Part shown: positions 49,933 to 57,612 of the stretch, piece after piece
Numbering within the stretch: position 1 is the stretch's first letter
How the letters are laid out: each line of letters opens with the position of its first letter
DNA from: Staphylococcus marylandisciuri
Lineage (GTDB): Bacteria > Bacillota > Bacilli > Staphylococcales > Staphylococcaceae
Reading direction: 5' to 3'
NCBI RefSeq assembly: GCF_025519785.1
Contig: NZ_JAOPKZ010000003.1
Location: forward strand, 114,912 to 178,911
Length of the DNA stretch: 64,000 nt
Made by a program: the position numbers and the translations under genes
The notes under the pieces: model-generated
The model's database searches: none
Seen by the model: the letters and a program-made list of their open reading frames with translations, nothing else
Told to the model about the DNA's origin: nothing

Positions 49933-50072
49933 GATTATACAGATGGCTAATGAGGGGCCATTTGATAATCGTATAATTTATGGTTTATTAAGTAATGAAT
50001 TGTTTTTAGTAGTCGTTTGATACATGCGACTACTGCAGTCTAATGAGACCTCTCATTAGGCTGCTTTTTTAA
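49933..50072 (+). ncRNA. Candidate small RNA or attenuator leader
   Basis: About 140 bases between a promoter and a strong terminator with no coding frame. A stem GTAGTCG/CGACTAC (50009-50033) is followed by GCAGTCTAATGAGA/TCTCATTAGGCTGC and six T (50035-50070). The octamer CTAATGAG also occurs near the 5' end (49946-49955) and could pair with the same CTCATTAG, giving a competing fold. This may be a free small RNA or a leader that switches between read-through and termination. No obvious gene follows. I do not recognise a known family. Confidence 0.5.
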
Positions 50073-50193
50073 TTTATGGTTGTTATAGTATCGCTGTCCC
50101 CCTAATGATAATAATTACAAGTCAAAATGTTTACCTACTATCTTTTTTATTATCTCTTTTATTAATTGTAACTCTGAATCGAGTTGCTCAAGC

Positions 50194-50350
50194 TGGTCAG
50201 GTCAAAAGCGTTGATTATTTAAGCAGAACCGAGCGCAGACCAAAATTGTACTCTAAATTTGGCGAATCACGATCGGTTTTGTCTACAATCCAGCTTTTGA
50301 GACGCCGTTAAGCGGTTTCCCAGAGCACAGAAACGTTATATCTCAACCTC
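50194..50350 (+). repeat. Repeat B, copy 3
   Basis: From GGTCAGGTCAAAAGCG to TATATCTCAACCTC with the same block order as copies 1 and 2 but more changes. The 68-codon open frame at 50105-50311 runs into it and is therefore doubtful. Confidence 0.75.
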
Positions 50351-50492
50351 ATCCACCTAAGCGTTTAAGTGTTGAAGGAGTAAGTTTATTCTCTGGACTA
50401 GAAAACATGAGTCTCACTTTCTTCACGCTCGCGTTTAACTCATTTTCACATAGTTTTCTGCTTTCTTTATAGGTAAACCTTTGTCTGTAAAC
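50349..50492 (-). pseudogene. Possible gene fragment, C-terminal 47 codons
   Basis: On the minus strand an open stretch without a start codon encodes QRFTYKESRKLCENELNASV then KKVRLMFSSPENKLTPSTLK and RLGG before a stop exactly at the edge of repeat B. The balanced composition and codon pattern look like a true protein end. A stop precedes it upstream and no ribosome binding site is present, so it is probably the remnant of a lost gene. Family not recognised. Confidence 0.35.
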
Positions 50493-50900
50493 TTAAAAAT
50501 GCTTGTTAAAGTGTTTCTAAATCTTGTTAATAGACGATGTTAGGATGACAGAAATGCAGTGCTATACATTTTAGTTAAATATTTGAGTTAATAATTATAA
50601 CTATTTTTATTACTTTGAATAGTCAAATCCTTTTAGAGCTTTTCACACTTATAAAGAGTGAGGACACTATTTTCGCACTTAATATTACTAACTAAATAAT
50701 TAATATGACAAACCTACTATATGATGATAACACGCGTGAACTTTACTTAACCTTTCTCATTTCACTCTTCTATACTCATTTTCAAGAACCCAACGTACTC
50801 CAATCAAATTTCAAAAGGCGACAGTAAAGCTGACCGATTTATTTAACGGACTTATAATCCAAGAGATTCAAACGCCTACTTTTTTCTAACTATAAAAAAA
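50493..50900. other. Non-coding AT-rich gap
   Basis: No supported gene or structured RNA. A 33-codon minus-strand frame around 50436-50545 (containing FKFTDKGLPIKKAENYVK) overlaps the fragment above in another frame and has no start site. Confidence 0.5.
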
Positions 50901-50942
50901 TAGCTATGAAAAAATCTATCAGCATAGACTTCTTCATAGCTA
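50901..50942 (-). terminator. Terminator after the 25-codon gene
   Basis: TAGCTATGAA pairs with TTCATAGCTA with further pairing inside; on the minus strand the hairpin is followed by TTTTTTATAG. Confidence 0.75.
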
Positions 50943-50955
50943 ATCTTAGTATATG

Positions 50956-51033
50956 TTACTTATCATTTTTATTTAATACATCTTTCACTTTTTCTAAAAT
51001 ATCTTCAGTTTGTTCATTATTATTTGTAGACAT
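50956..51033 (-). CDS. Small acidic protein of 25 residues
   Basis: A short frame below common gene-finding limits: MSTNNNEQTEDILEKVKDVL followed by NKNDK. AAGGATGG lies six bases before the ATG and a hairpin terminator follows 14 bases after the stop, so the unit has its own start and end signals. The centre (EDILEKVKDVL) would form an amphipathic helix. Similar tiny helical proteins are common in staphylococci and usually unstudied. It lies just downstream of the CAP-domain gene in the same direction and could be translated from that message or from its own. Confidence 0.6.
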   Translation of the reverse strand: MSTNNNEQTEDILEKVKDVLNKNDK

Positions 51034-51099
51034 CTTATCCATCCTTACAGATGTAGTATAACCCACTTAGGATGAAATAAAACATCCTAAACATTCCAA

Positions 51100-52113
51100 T
51101 CAATAAAGATAATTTTCAGTCCAATACGGTCTATTAGTCTTGTCAAAATCGACGCCTACTCCTAGCATTTTATATTCACTACGTAAGATGTTTCTTCGAT
51201 GTCCCTTTGAATTCATAAAAGCCTGGTGAGCAAAAATACTATTCTGTTGGCCAGCAGCAATGTTTTCTCCAGCACCATTAAAGCTTATTTGTCGTTGTTT
51301 TATACGATCAAAGGGAGAATTGCCCTCTAAATCCTGATGATCAAAGTAGTTATTTTTGATCATATCGTAGCTATGACGTTTTGCTACAGATTGCAGCGCT
51401 TTACTATAACTTAATGTACTTAGATTTCTCTGTGCTCGCTCTCCATTTATAATGTCGAAGTTTTGTAATTCAAAACTAGAAGCAAGATTTTTAGTCTGAA
51501 CGCCATACTGATCTTGTAATCTATTCTCCATTTTTTTACTCACTATTAATATGGCAGTTAAGTTCTGTTGGTTATATTTATCATAGAAAATAGTAGTATA
51601 CATCCCGTCCTTTTCATAATTATCATATTCGCGATTGTCAACTTTAAACCTTTTATTACCTTTACGTTTATATTTTAGAGGCTTTCCTAGCTGTTCTCTC
51701 ACGAAGTGCTTAGGACTGTTGTATTTGATTTTACTCTTAGAAGAAATTGAATTTTGATTGGTATATAATGCGTGAACTTTATTATTAATATAACTCACTA
51801 AAATAAATCCTTTATAATTGTGATGATAATAAGTATACCACTTAGTTCCATATTCATTTGTTGTTACTCTTTTAGGTTTCCCTAATACCTTCTCTACTTC
51901 GGCTCGGCTCATATTCATTTGAATATTATTAATAGCAAATTCTTGTTTATTAGGAACTTTCAATGTATCGTTACTCACTGAATAACTTTGCGTCCACTCA
52001 CTTATTTTACTGTTAACACCAGACTCAAAAGGTTTTAAGATGTTCGGTGTTTGAAATGGAAGAAGAATTGCTAAAAAAGCGCAAATTATAACGTAAATAA
52101 AAATTCTTTTGAT
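51100..52113 (-). CDS. CAP-domain extracellular protein with unusual start
   Basis: The secure part (51100-51978, 292 residues from a GTG) has two CAP-associated repeats (INNIQMNMSRAEVEKVLGKP; FVREQLGKPLKYKR) and a C-terminal CAP/SCP domain (residues about 165-292: NGERAQRNLSTLSYSKALQ, RHSYDMIKNNYFDHQD, GAGENIAAGQ, NSKGHRRNIL, GVGVDF). The frame stays open upstream of the GTG and encodes a membrane anchor (IKRIFIYVIICAFLAILLPF) needed for export, so the real protein is about 337 residues. No ATG, GTG or TTG occurs in that frame after the preceding stop. AGTAGGTG is followed by ATG at 52117 in the wrong frame and by ATC at 52113 in the right frame. Either ATC starts translation or one base was gained after the ATG. 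Family function unknown; secreted wall-associated proteins. Confidence 0.75.
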   Translation of the reverse strand: MKRIFIYVIICAFLAILLPFQTPNILKPFESGVNSKISEWTQSYSVSNDTLKVPNKQEFAINNIQMNMSRAEVEKVLGKPKRVTTNEYGTKWYTYYHHNYKGFILVSYINNKVHALYTNQNSISSKSKIKYNSPKHFVREQLGKPLKYKRKGNKRFKVDNREYDNYEKDGMYTTIFYDKYNQQNLTAILIVSKKMENRLQDQYGVQTKNLASSFELQNFDIINGERAQRNLSTLSYSKALQSVAKRHSYDMIKNNYFDHQDLEGNSPFDRIKQRQISFNGAGENIAAGQQNSIFAHQAFMNSKGHRRNILRSEYKMLGVGVDFDKTNRPYWTENYLY

Positions 52114-52151
52114 ACATTAACACCTACTTCACTAATCAATACAAATAGAAC

Positions 52152-52185
52152 GAGATCGCGACAAAAACGTTTAGGATGTGAGCAG
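52152..52185 (+). repeat. Repeat B, copy 4, left half (interrupted)
   Basis: GAGATCGCGACAAAAACG to GATGTGAGCAG matches the first 35 bases of repeat B, then breaks off into a STAR element. The right half resumes at 52620. Confidence 0.75.
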
Positions 52186-52275
52186 GGGCCCCAACACGGA
52201 GAAACTGGTCAACCAGTTTCAACAAGCACTGCGAGTTGGGGTGGGGCCCCCACACGGAGAAACTGGTACATAATG
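52185..52275 (-). repeat. STAR element inserted in repeat B
   Basis: Reverse STAR cores GGGGCCCCAACACGG and GGGGCCCCCACACGG with the GAAACTGGTCAACCAGTTTC palindrome between them. The second unit is itself broken by repeat A copy 14 and resumes at 52422. Confidence 0.85.
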
Positions 52276-52421
52276 TAATGTCTCAACCTCTTTCAGCATC
52301 TTGGCAGTAGATGACTGATTTGAAAATGCGCTTGTATCAAGCTTTTTTTCAATTCTAGTCATCCTTGCCGGGGCGGGACTACGAAATCATTTTATTCAAA
52401 TTAGATTTCTGTCCCGCTCCC
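52270..52421 (-). repeat. Repeat A, copy 14, inside STAR
   Basis: Reverse-oriented complete module from CATAATGTAATGTCTCAACC to CTGTCCCGCTCCC. It interrupts the second STAR unit after GAAACTGGTA; the STAR text continues afterwards with CAACAAGCACAGCG. Confidence 0.88.
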
Positions 52422-52464
52422 AACAAGCACAGCGACTTGGGCCGGCCCTATAAAAGCGAAGCCG
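52422..52464 (-). repeat. STAR remnant after the inserted repeat A
   Basis: CAACAAGCACAGCGACTTGG plus GCCGGCCC is the second half of the STAR unit begun before copy 14, with changes. Confidence 0.7.
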
Positions 52465-52619
52465 GAGGCTGGGACATTAATCCCAGCCTCTTCAGCATCT
52501 CGGCAGTAGATGACTGATTTGAAAATGCGCTTGTATCAAGCTTTTTTCAATTCTAGCCATCCTTGCCGGGGCGGGACTACGACATCTTTTTATTCAAATT
52601 AGATTTCTGTCCCGCTCCC
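52465..52619 (-). repeat. Repeat A, copy 15, reverse
   Basis: Complete module GAGGCTGGGACATTAATCCC to GTCCCGCTCCC, lying between the STAR remnant and the right half of repeat B. Confidence 0.9.
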
Positions 52620-52706
52620 GAATCGTAAGCGTTTCTGTTAAAAATACTGCTTTTAGGACACCGTTAATCGGTTTCCCAGAGCACAGAAGCGTTATGTCTC
52701 AACCTC
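52620..52706 (+). repeat. Repeat B, copy 4, right half
   Basis: GAATCGTAAGCGTTTCTG to TTATGTCTCAACCTC matches the last 87 bases of repeat B. About 38 bases of the B middle were lost where STAR and A entered. Confidence 0.8.
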
Positions 52707-52752
52707 GTCTAATAATACACTTATATTAATACTATTTGATTTATCAGTAAAG

Positions 52753-53022
52753 TTACCAACTTGCTTTTTTAACACCAGGTATTTGACCTTTGTGTGCGTA
52801 TTCTCTAAATGCAATACGAGACATTTCAAATTGTCGTAATACACCTCTAGGTCTTCCTGTTACTCTACACCTTCTAGTTAGTCGAGTTGGAGAAGAATCT
52901 CTAGGTAATTTACGTAAAGCTTCATAATCACCCTTCGCCTTAAGTTCTTTTCTTAGTTCATAATATTGGTTTACCAAGGCTTCTCTTTTACGTTCCTTAG
53001 CAATTTTAGATTTTTTTGCCAT
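52753..53022 (-). CDS. rpsN: Ribosomal protein uS14, zinc-independent form
   Basis: An 89-residue S14 of the long type without the C-x-x-C zinc ribbon of the 61-residue S14 in the main ribosomal operon (the only cysteine is in RRCRVTGRP). Motifs [31 protein letters not shown] and [18 protein letters not shown] fit. Such paralogues replace the zinc form when zinc is scarce. A Zur operator at 53041-53061, 19 bases before the ATG, supports this directly. Its start has AGGTATTAGC upstream. The corresponding S. aureus gene is also called rpsN2. Confidence 0.95.
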   Translation of the reverse strand: MAKKSKIAKERKREALVNQYYELRKELKAKGDYEALRKLPRDSSPTRLTRRCRVTGRPRGVLRQFEMSRIAFREYAHKGQIPGVKKASW

Positions 53023-53040
53023 GCTAATACCTCACTTTAT

Positions 53041-53061
53041 AAATCGTAATCATTACGTTTT
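53041..53061. promoter_or_regulatory. Zur operator of rpsN
   Basis: AAATCGTAATCATTACGTTTT matches the Bacillus Zur consensus AAATCGTAATNATTACGATTT at all but one base. It lies between a TATATTATA -10-like sequence and the rpsN start, so zinc-loaded Zur would repress rpsN. Confidence 0.85.
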
Positions 53062-53170
53062 ATAATATACCACAGTCTTTTCCTTAAATAAAGAAAAAGT
53101 TTCTAGGTTGGGTATATAAAATTGATACATCTACTTTACTGTACAAACTTAATAACTTTATCAAAATAAC

Positions 53171-53199
53171 TTGTATAACTATCTAGCATGTGCTAAAAT
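53171..53199 (+). promoter_or_regulatory. rpmG promoter
   Basis: TTGTAT (53171-53176), 17 bases, TAAAAT (53194-53199). The transcript begins near an AAATCGTAA half-site at 53203-53211 that resembles one arm of the Zur box. Confidence 0.7.
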
Positions 53200-53245
53200 C
53201 TTAAATCGTAAAGGTTACTATAAATGATTAAGAGAGGTGTTACTT

Positions 53246-53395
53246 ATGCGCGTTAATATTACATTAGCTTGTACTGAATGTGGCGATCGTAATTATATAA
53301 CTACTAAAAATAAGCGTAATAATCCTGAACGAATTGAAATGAAAAAATTCTGTCCTAGATTAAATAAACATACTTTGCATCGTGAAACTAAGTAG
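53246..53395 (+). CDS. rpmG: Ribosomal protein bL33
   Basis: A 49-residue large-subunit protein: [20 protein letters not shown] then [20 protein letters not shown] and KHTLHRETK. It has CTEC and one further cysteine, so zinc binding would be incomplete compared with four-cysteine L33. AGAGGTG lies eight bases before the ATG. It diverges from rpsN with the Zur box between them, and a good terminator follows. Staphylococci carry several rpmG copies; which one this is cannot be decided here. Confidence 0.93.
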   Translation: MRVNITLACTECGDRNYITTKNKRNNPERIEMKKFCPRLNKHTLHRETK

Positions 53396-53420
53396 TTTGC
53401 TTATATCTTCATAATACGAC

Positions 53421-53452
53421 GAGAGGTTGAGAGTTCATTCAACCTCTTTTTT
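53421..53452 (+). terminator. rpmG terminator
   Basis: GAGAGGTTGA pairs with TTCAACCTCT over GAGTTCA, followed by TTTTTTTATT. Confidence 0.9.
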
Positions 53453-53603
53453 TATTGTAGTAATAAAACTTAACTCATCCGATTTTGAATTTTTGAAAAA
53501 ATTCTAAAATTTATCGCTTTAAAGTGTTGATAAATCCTCTTACCCTGGTTAAAATAGGTAAATACAGTATTAAATATTGTAATTCTAAATTAGGAGATGG
53601 AAT

Positions 53604-55049
53604 ATGGGAAAACATGATATGAACAGAGGTCTTAGTTCAAGGCACATTTCGATGATTGCGATTGGTGGCGCAATAGGAACCGGACTTTTTGTCGCAACAG
53701 GAAGTGTCATTTCACAAGCAGGCCCAGGTGGCGCAATCTTAGCATACCTTCTAATTGGAGTAATGCTTTACTTCTTAATGACGAGCGTAGGAGAGTTAGC
53801 AACTTTTTATCCAGTTTCTGGATCATTTAGCTCGTATTCAACACGATTCTTTGATCAATCACTTGGATTTACTATGGGGTGGCTATACTGGGCCATATGG
53901 ACGCTAGTTACAAGTGTAGATATTATTATAGCTTCTAGCGTGCTATATTATTGGGATGCCTTCCATTTTTTATCTCCTATCGCGTGGAGTGTCATCTTTT
54001 TAATTCTACTCTTTTTACTGAATATTTTTTCAGTAAAAGCTTTCGGAGAAACTGAATTTTGGCTATCACTTATTAAGGTCCTGACAATTTTTATATTTAT
54101 CATTTTAGGCTTGTTAACGATTGTTGGTATATTAGGTGGAAAGATGTACGGATTCCACTATTATACTGTAAAAGATGCTCCATTTGTAGGGGGCATTTCA
54201 GGTTTCTTAGGTGTACTATTAGTAGCCGGTTTTTCTGTAGGAGGTACTGAAGTTGTTGCAGTAACTGCGGGTGAATCCGATAATCCGAGAAAATCTATGC
54301 CTAAAGCTATCAAGCAAGTCTTTTGGCGAATATTACTATTCTATGTACTGTCCATTGCTGTTATTTCAGCTATCATTCCTTATACAGATCCACTGCTTTT
54401 AAACAAGGATCAATCTGTAAGCCAAAGCCCGTTTACTATTGTATTTGATCGAGTCGGTATTGCTTTCGCGGCTTCAGTAATTAATGCAGTCATACTTACT
54501 TCATTATTATCAGCTGCAAACTCTGGATTATATACAACTAGCAGAATGTTATTTTCTCTATCAGAAGATAAACAGGCACCGAAGTTTTTAGGCAAGTTGA
54601 ACCGAGTGACGAAATTACCAATCACTTCTATTATAGTAACCACACTGATTATATTAGCTATTATTATCGTAGCTCAATTTAAATCGAGTATCGTTTTTGG
54701 TTTACTTAATATTATTGGTTCACTTATTATAGTTGTTTGGGGATCAAGTATACTTGCTCAGATTCGTTTAAGGTTAGCTATTAAAAAGCAGAATCGTAAT
54801 CCAGATGAGGTGTTACCTTATAAAGCACCTTTCTTCCCAATTGGCCCTATTATTGTAATAATCACTTTATTATTTTTATTCTGTGGTAATTCATTTAAGG
54901 CAATTTTAGTCGGTGACATGACAAGTTTAGTTCGAAATGTGCTACCTATCGCTATTATAGCTGTAGTTTACTTTACTCATAAGGTATTGTGTAAAACTAA
55001 AATTGTTAAGTTGAAAGATATTAATCTAGACCCACATACTCACAAATAA
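53604..55049 (+). CDS. Amino acid permease, APC family (lysine-permease-like)
   Basis: A 481-residue carrier with twelve membrane segments. The APC signature IAIGGAIGTGLFVATGSVIS (about residues 18-37) forms the substrate/ion site of TM1. GFSVGGTEVVAVTAGESDNPRKSMPKAI is the conserved TM6-loop region, and NAVILTSLLSAANSGLYTTSRMLF the TM8 region typical of LysP/GabP-type proteins. It probably imports lysine or another basic or gamma-amino acid by proton symport. AGGAGATGG precedes the ATG. An AT-rich inverted repeat AATTTTT-GA-AAAAATT about 110 bases upstream resembles a CodY site loosely. It is followed by its own terminator. Confidence 0.85.
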   Translation: MGKHDMNRGLSSRHISMIAIGGAIGTGLFVATGSVISQAGPGGAILAYLLIGVMLYFLMTSVGELATFYPVSGSFSSYSTRFFDQSLGFTMGWLYWAIWTLVTSVDIIIASSVLYYWDAFHFLSPIAWSVIFLILLFLLNIFSVKAFGETEFWLSLIKVLTIFIFIILGLLTIVGILGGKMYGFHYYTVKDAPFVGGISGFLGVLLVAGFSVGGTEVVAVTAGESDNPRKSMPKAIKQVFWRILLFYVLSIAVISAIIPYTDPLLLNKDQSVSQSPFTIVFDRVGIAFAASVINAVILTSLLSAANSGLYTTSRMLFSLSEDKQAPKFLGKLNRVTKLPITSIIVTTLIILAIIIVAQFKSSIVFGLLNIIGSLIIVVWGSSILAQIRLRLAIKKQNRNPDEVLPYKAPFFPIGPIIVIITLLFLFCGNSFKAILVGDMTSLVRNVLPIAIIAVVYFTHKVLCKTKIVKLKDINLDPHTHK

Positions 55050-55061
55050 TCTTAAAATATG

Positions 55062-55106
55062 AAGAGTACTTTTCAACTAATCACTTATGTTGAGAAGTAC
55101 TCTTAT
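55062..55106 (+). terminator. Permease terminator
   Basis: AAGAGTACTTTTCAAC pairs with GTTGAGAAGTACTCTT, then ATTTAG, 12 bases past the stop. Confidence 0.85.
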
Positions 55107-55167
55107 TTAGTGCTTAACATGTAAGAGGCCTAATATTTTATAATGTAGCGACTTGTAGTATAATTGA

Positions 55168-55187
55168 ATGACAGAAAATACTGTCAT
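55168..55187. promoter_or_regulatory. Operator-like inverted repeat
   Basis: ATGACAG-AAAATA-CTGTCAT begins four bases after a TATAAT -10 (55159-55164), at the expected start site of the small gene at 55202. The regulator is unknown. Confidence 0.45.
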
Positions 55188-55201
55188 TAGGGGTGGTTAG
55201 C

Positions 55202-55516
55202 ATGGTTGGACAAACGAACCTTTTTGATGATGTTATGAAAACAGAGGAGCGATTTGTGATAGTTGTTCAATCTTTTGAAGAACAAAAGGGTCGGTTAATT
55301 AAAAGAACTCTTCGAGAATACAACAGTTTATCTCATGAGCAGATGGATAGTTTGTTTACACACTTAAAAGATTTATTTTTAGAAAAAAAATTTGAAAAAA
55401 ATCAATCAGCTTTTGCTATCACTGTGTATACGAATCTTGACTATGCAGGTGATCAGGTTTACGCTCACGTCAAACGTCATCGAAATAAGAAGGAATGGAC
55501 ACATACTGCTAAGTAA
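55202..55516 (+). CDS. Conserved hypothetical protein, 104 residues
   Basis: A small soluble protein of mixed helix and strand: MVGQTNLFDDVMKTEERFVI begins it, then a VVQSFEEQKGRLIKRTLREY strand-turn-helix, an EQMDSLFTHLKDLFLEKKFE helix and an ITVYTNLDYAGDQVYAHVKR end. I recognise no named domain. AGGGGTGG lies seven bases before the ATG at 55202; the GTG at 55193 is inside that site. An inverted repeat sits just upstream of it, and a two-way terminator separates it from thrB. Short conserved staphylococcal protein, role unknown. Confidence 0.75.
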   Translation: MVGQTNLFDDVMKTEERFVIVVQSFEEQKGRLIKRTLREYNSLSHEQMDSLFTHLKDLFLEKKFEKNQSAFAITVYTNLDYAGDQVYAHVKRHRNKKEWTHTAK

Positions 55517-55571
55517 CAATTCTTACTTCATTTAGGAAAATAATCATTACCTGAATCGGTATATGATGAAT

Positions 55572-55622
55572 AATATATACACCTCAAAGACAAGAAAGCC
55601 GATAATCTGAGGTGTATATTTT
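55572..55622. terminator. Two-way terminator between hypothetical gene and thrB
   Basis: ATATACACCTCA pairs with TGAGGTGTATAT around about 22 bases; A/T runs on both flanks make it usable from both sides. Confidence 0.85.
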
Positions 55623-55629
55623 GCTTTAA

Positions 55630-56544
55630 TTAATGATATTCTACTTTATTAACTATGCCCGTTTCATTAATAGTAATTAGTTCTGATTTACAGTTAACGA
55701 ATTCCCTTTTCAACAAACGTACTAATTTCCCGCTTTTTTCCTTAGCAATCATAGTTAATATACTTGGGCCAGCACCACTTATAACAGTCGCATAAGCTCC
55801 ATATCTATTTGCCAAATCTTTTATTTTAGTAAATTCAGGAATAAGATGTTGTCGAAATGGTTCGTGAAATCCATCTCTCTCCATCATCTTACCGGCTAAA
55901 GTATAATTATGTTGAATTAATGCACTTATCATAGTATTGCTAATAGCACTATTCTGAACAGCTTTGTAATGAGTAAACGATTCGGGAAGCACATTGCGAG
56001 ATTCAGAGGTTTTTAACTCATAAGACGGTATCGTAATAATAAAGTCTACTTTAGGCGTGTCAATATACGATATATCAGTTTCACGTGTTAGGGAATCGTA
56101 ATACCCCACTACTAAGCCTCCATAAATTGTCGGAGCGACGTTATCAGGATGCCCTTCAAAATCAGTGGCTAATTGTAACAACTCATATTTAGATAATTGT
56201 ATATCACCAAAGAAATCAGCGATATATAATGCCCCAACTAATGCAGAAGCAGAAGATCCCAACCCTCGAGCTAATGGAATCTCGCTACGCATATCAATTT
56301 GGAGGGAAGGTAATTGAACATTGTATTTAGAAGCAACCTTATTAGCAATTTGATAGATGTAATGAGATTCATCTTGCGGTAAGTCTTCTAAGTTAGGTCC
56401 ATGGTGGTTGAATATCCATTTAGGATGCTCAATTTTTTTCACATCTATATATAGGAATTTATTTAATGCCATCCCTATAGAATCGAATCCTACCCCTAAA
56501 TTAGCTGTTGATGCTGGAACCTCTAAATGCAAACTTATGCTCAT
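55630..56544 (-). CDS. thrB: Homoserine kinase
   Basis: A GHMP-family kinase that phosphorylates L-homoserine to O-phosphohomoserine, the ThrC substrate. The 304 residues begin [20 protein letters not shown], carry the ATP loop [17 protein letters not shown] at about residues 90-106, and the C-terminal [11 protein letters not shown]. The ATG lies one base past the thrC stop, with GGGGT inside thrC as ribosome binding site. It is the last gene of hom-thrC-thrB. Confidence 0.96.
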   Translation of the reverse strand: MSISLHLEVPASTANLGVGFDSIGMALNKFLYIDVKKIEHPKWIFNHHGPNLEDLPQDESHYIYQIANKVASKYNVQLPSLQIDMRSEIPLARGLGSSASALVGALYIADFFGDIQLSKYELLQLATDFEGHPDNVAPTIYGGLVVGYYDSLTRETDISYIDTPKVDFIITIPSYELKTSESRNVLPESFTHYKAVQNSAISNTMISALIQHNYTLAGKMMERDGFHEPFRQHLIPEFTKIKDLANRYGAYATVISGAGPSILTMIAKEKSGKLVRLLKREFVNCKSELITINETGIVNKVEYH

Positions 56545-56545
56545 C

Positions 56546-57607
56546 TCAAAGTACCCCGCGAATATAATCGAGGATACTTTCTCTATCGTTAGCTAATGCT
56601 TTAATAGGGTTATCTAATAGAGAAATAGCTGTATCTGGATCTTTTAATCCATTTCCTGTCAGCACTGCCACCACTTTTTTATCTTTAGGTAACTTTCCTT
56701 CTCGATGCAATTTAATTAATCCAGCTATAGAAGCATTACTAGCTGGCTCGCTAAAAATCCCTTCCTTACTCGCCATCAACCGATACGCTTCCAATATTTC
56801 TTCATCAGTCACGCTATCGATTAATCCGCTAGATTCCGCAAGTGCATTGTTTGCTTTCTCCCAACTAGCTGGGTTACCAATCCTAATAGCAGTAGCAATC
56901 GTTTCAGGTTGCTCAACTTTTTTATTTTGCACTATAGGGGAAGCTCCCTCGGCTTGAAAACCAAATAAGGTCGGTAATTGAGTTTGATGATGCTTATTGT
57001 ATTCTTTAAACCCTTGCCAATAAGCAGTAATATTACCTGCATTTCCTACAGGTATAGCTAAAATATCAGGTGCCTCACCACTTAATTGCTCTATAACCTC
57101 AAACGCCCCCGTCTTCTGGCCTTCAATGCGATATGGATTAACTGAATTAACTAGTTCAATCTCTCCGTTCTCAGCAACTTCTTTCACTATTTCTAAAGCT
57201 TGATCAAAATTCCCTTCAATAGACACAATTTCTGCTCCATACATCACCGCTTGAGATAACTTACCTAATGCGATCTTACCTTCAGGTATCACTACTATAG
57301 CCTTTAAACCCGCACGTGCTGCATAAGCCGCTGCTGAGGCAGAGGTGTTTCCTGTAGACGCGCATATGACCACCTTCTTGCCGCTTTCTTTAGCTTTAGT
57401 GATTGCCATGCACATGCCACGATCCTTAAAAGATCCCGTAGGATTAGCTCCTTCAAATTTAACGTGCAGTTCTATATCAAGCATTTGTGAAAGATTCTCA
57501 CAATAGATTAAGGGCGTATTACCTTCGTTTAACGAAACTTTAGGTGTATGGTCATCCACCGGTAAATATTCTTTAAATTCCTCAACTAAACCTCGCCATT
57601 TTTTCAT
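56546..57607 (-). CDS. thrC: Threonine synthase
   Basis: A PLP enzyme that turns O-phosphohomoserine into threonine. Lys61 in [12 protein letters not shown] is the PLP lysine; [19 protein letters not shown] binds substrate, [14 protein letters not shown] is the phosphate loop, and [17 protein letters not shown] closes the core. At 353 residues it is the short Bacillus-type form. It lies five bases after hom, with AAGGGG upstream of the ATG. Confidence 0.96.
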   Translation of the reverse strand: MKKWRGLVEEFKEYLPVDDHTPKVSLNEGNTPLIYCENLSQMLDIELHVKFEGANPTGSFKDRGMCMAITKAKESGKKVVICASTGNTSASAAAYAARAGLKAIVVIPEGKIALGKLSQAVMYGAEIVSIEGNFDQALEIVKEVAENGEIELVNSVNPYRIEGQKTGAFEVIEQLSGEAPDILAIPVGNAGNITAYWQGFKEYNKHHQTQLPTLFGFQAEGASPIVQNKKVEQPETIATAIRIGNPASWEKANNALAESSGLIDSVTDEEILEAYRLMASKEGIFSEPASNASIAGLIKLHREGKLPKDKKVVAVLTGNGLKDPDTAISLLDNPIKALANDRESILDYIRGVL

Positions 57608-57612
57608 AATAT

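Noticed and set aside
50105..50311. Plus-strand 68-codon frame with a hydrophobic start (MIIITSQNVYLLSFLLSLLL)
   Set aside because: No ribosome binding site, and more than half of it is repeat B. A toxin-like membrane peptide was considered but cannot be supported.
50436..50545. 33-codon frame containing FKFTDKGLPIKKAENYVK
   Set aside because: No start signal, and it overlaps a better coding-like fragment in a different frame; both cannot be right.
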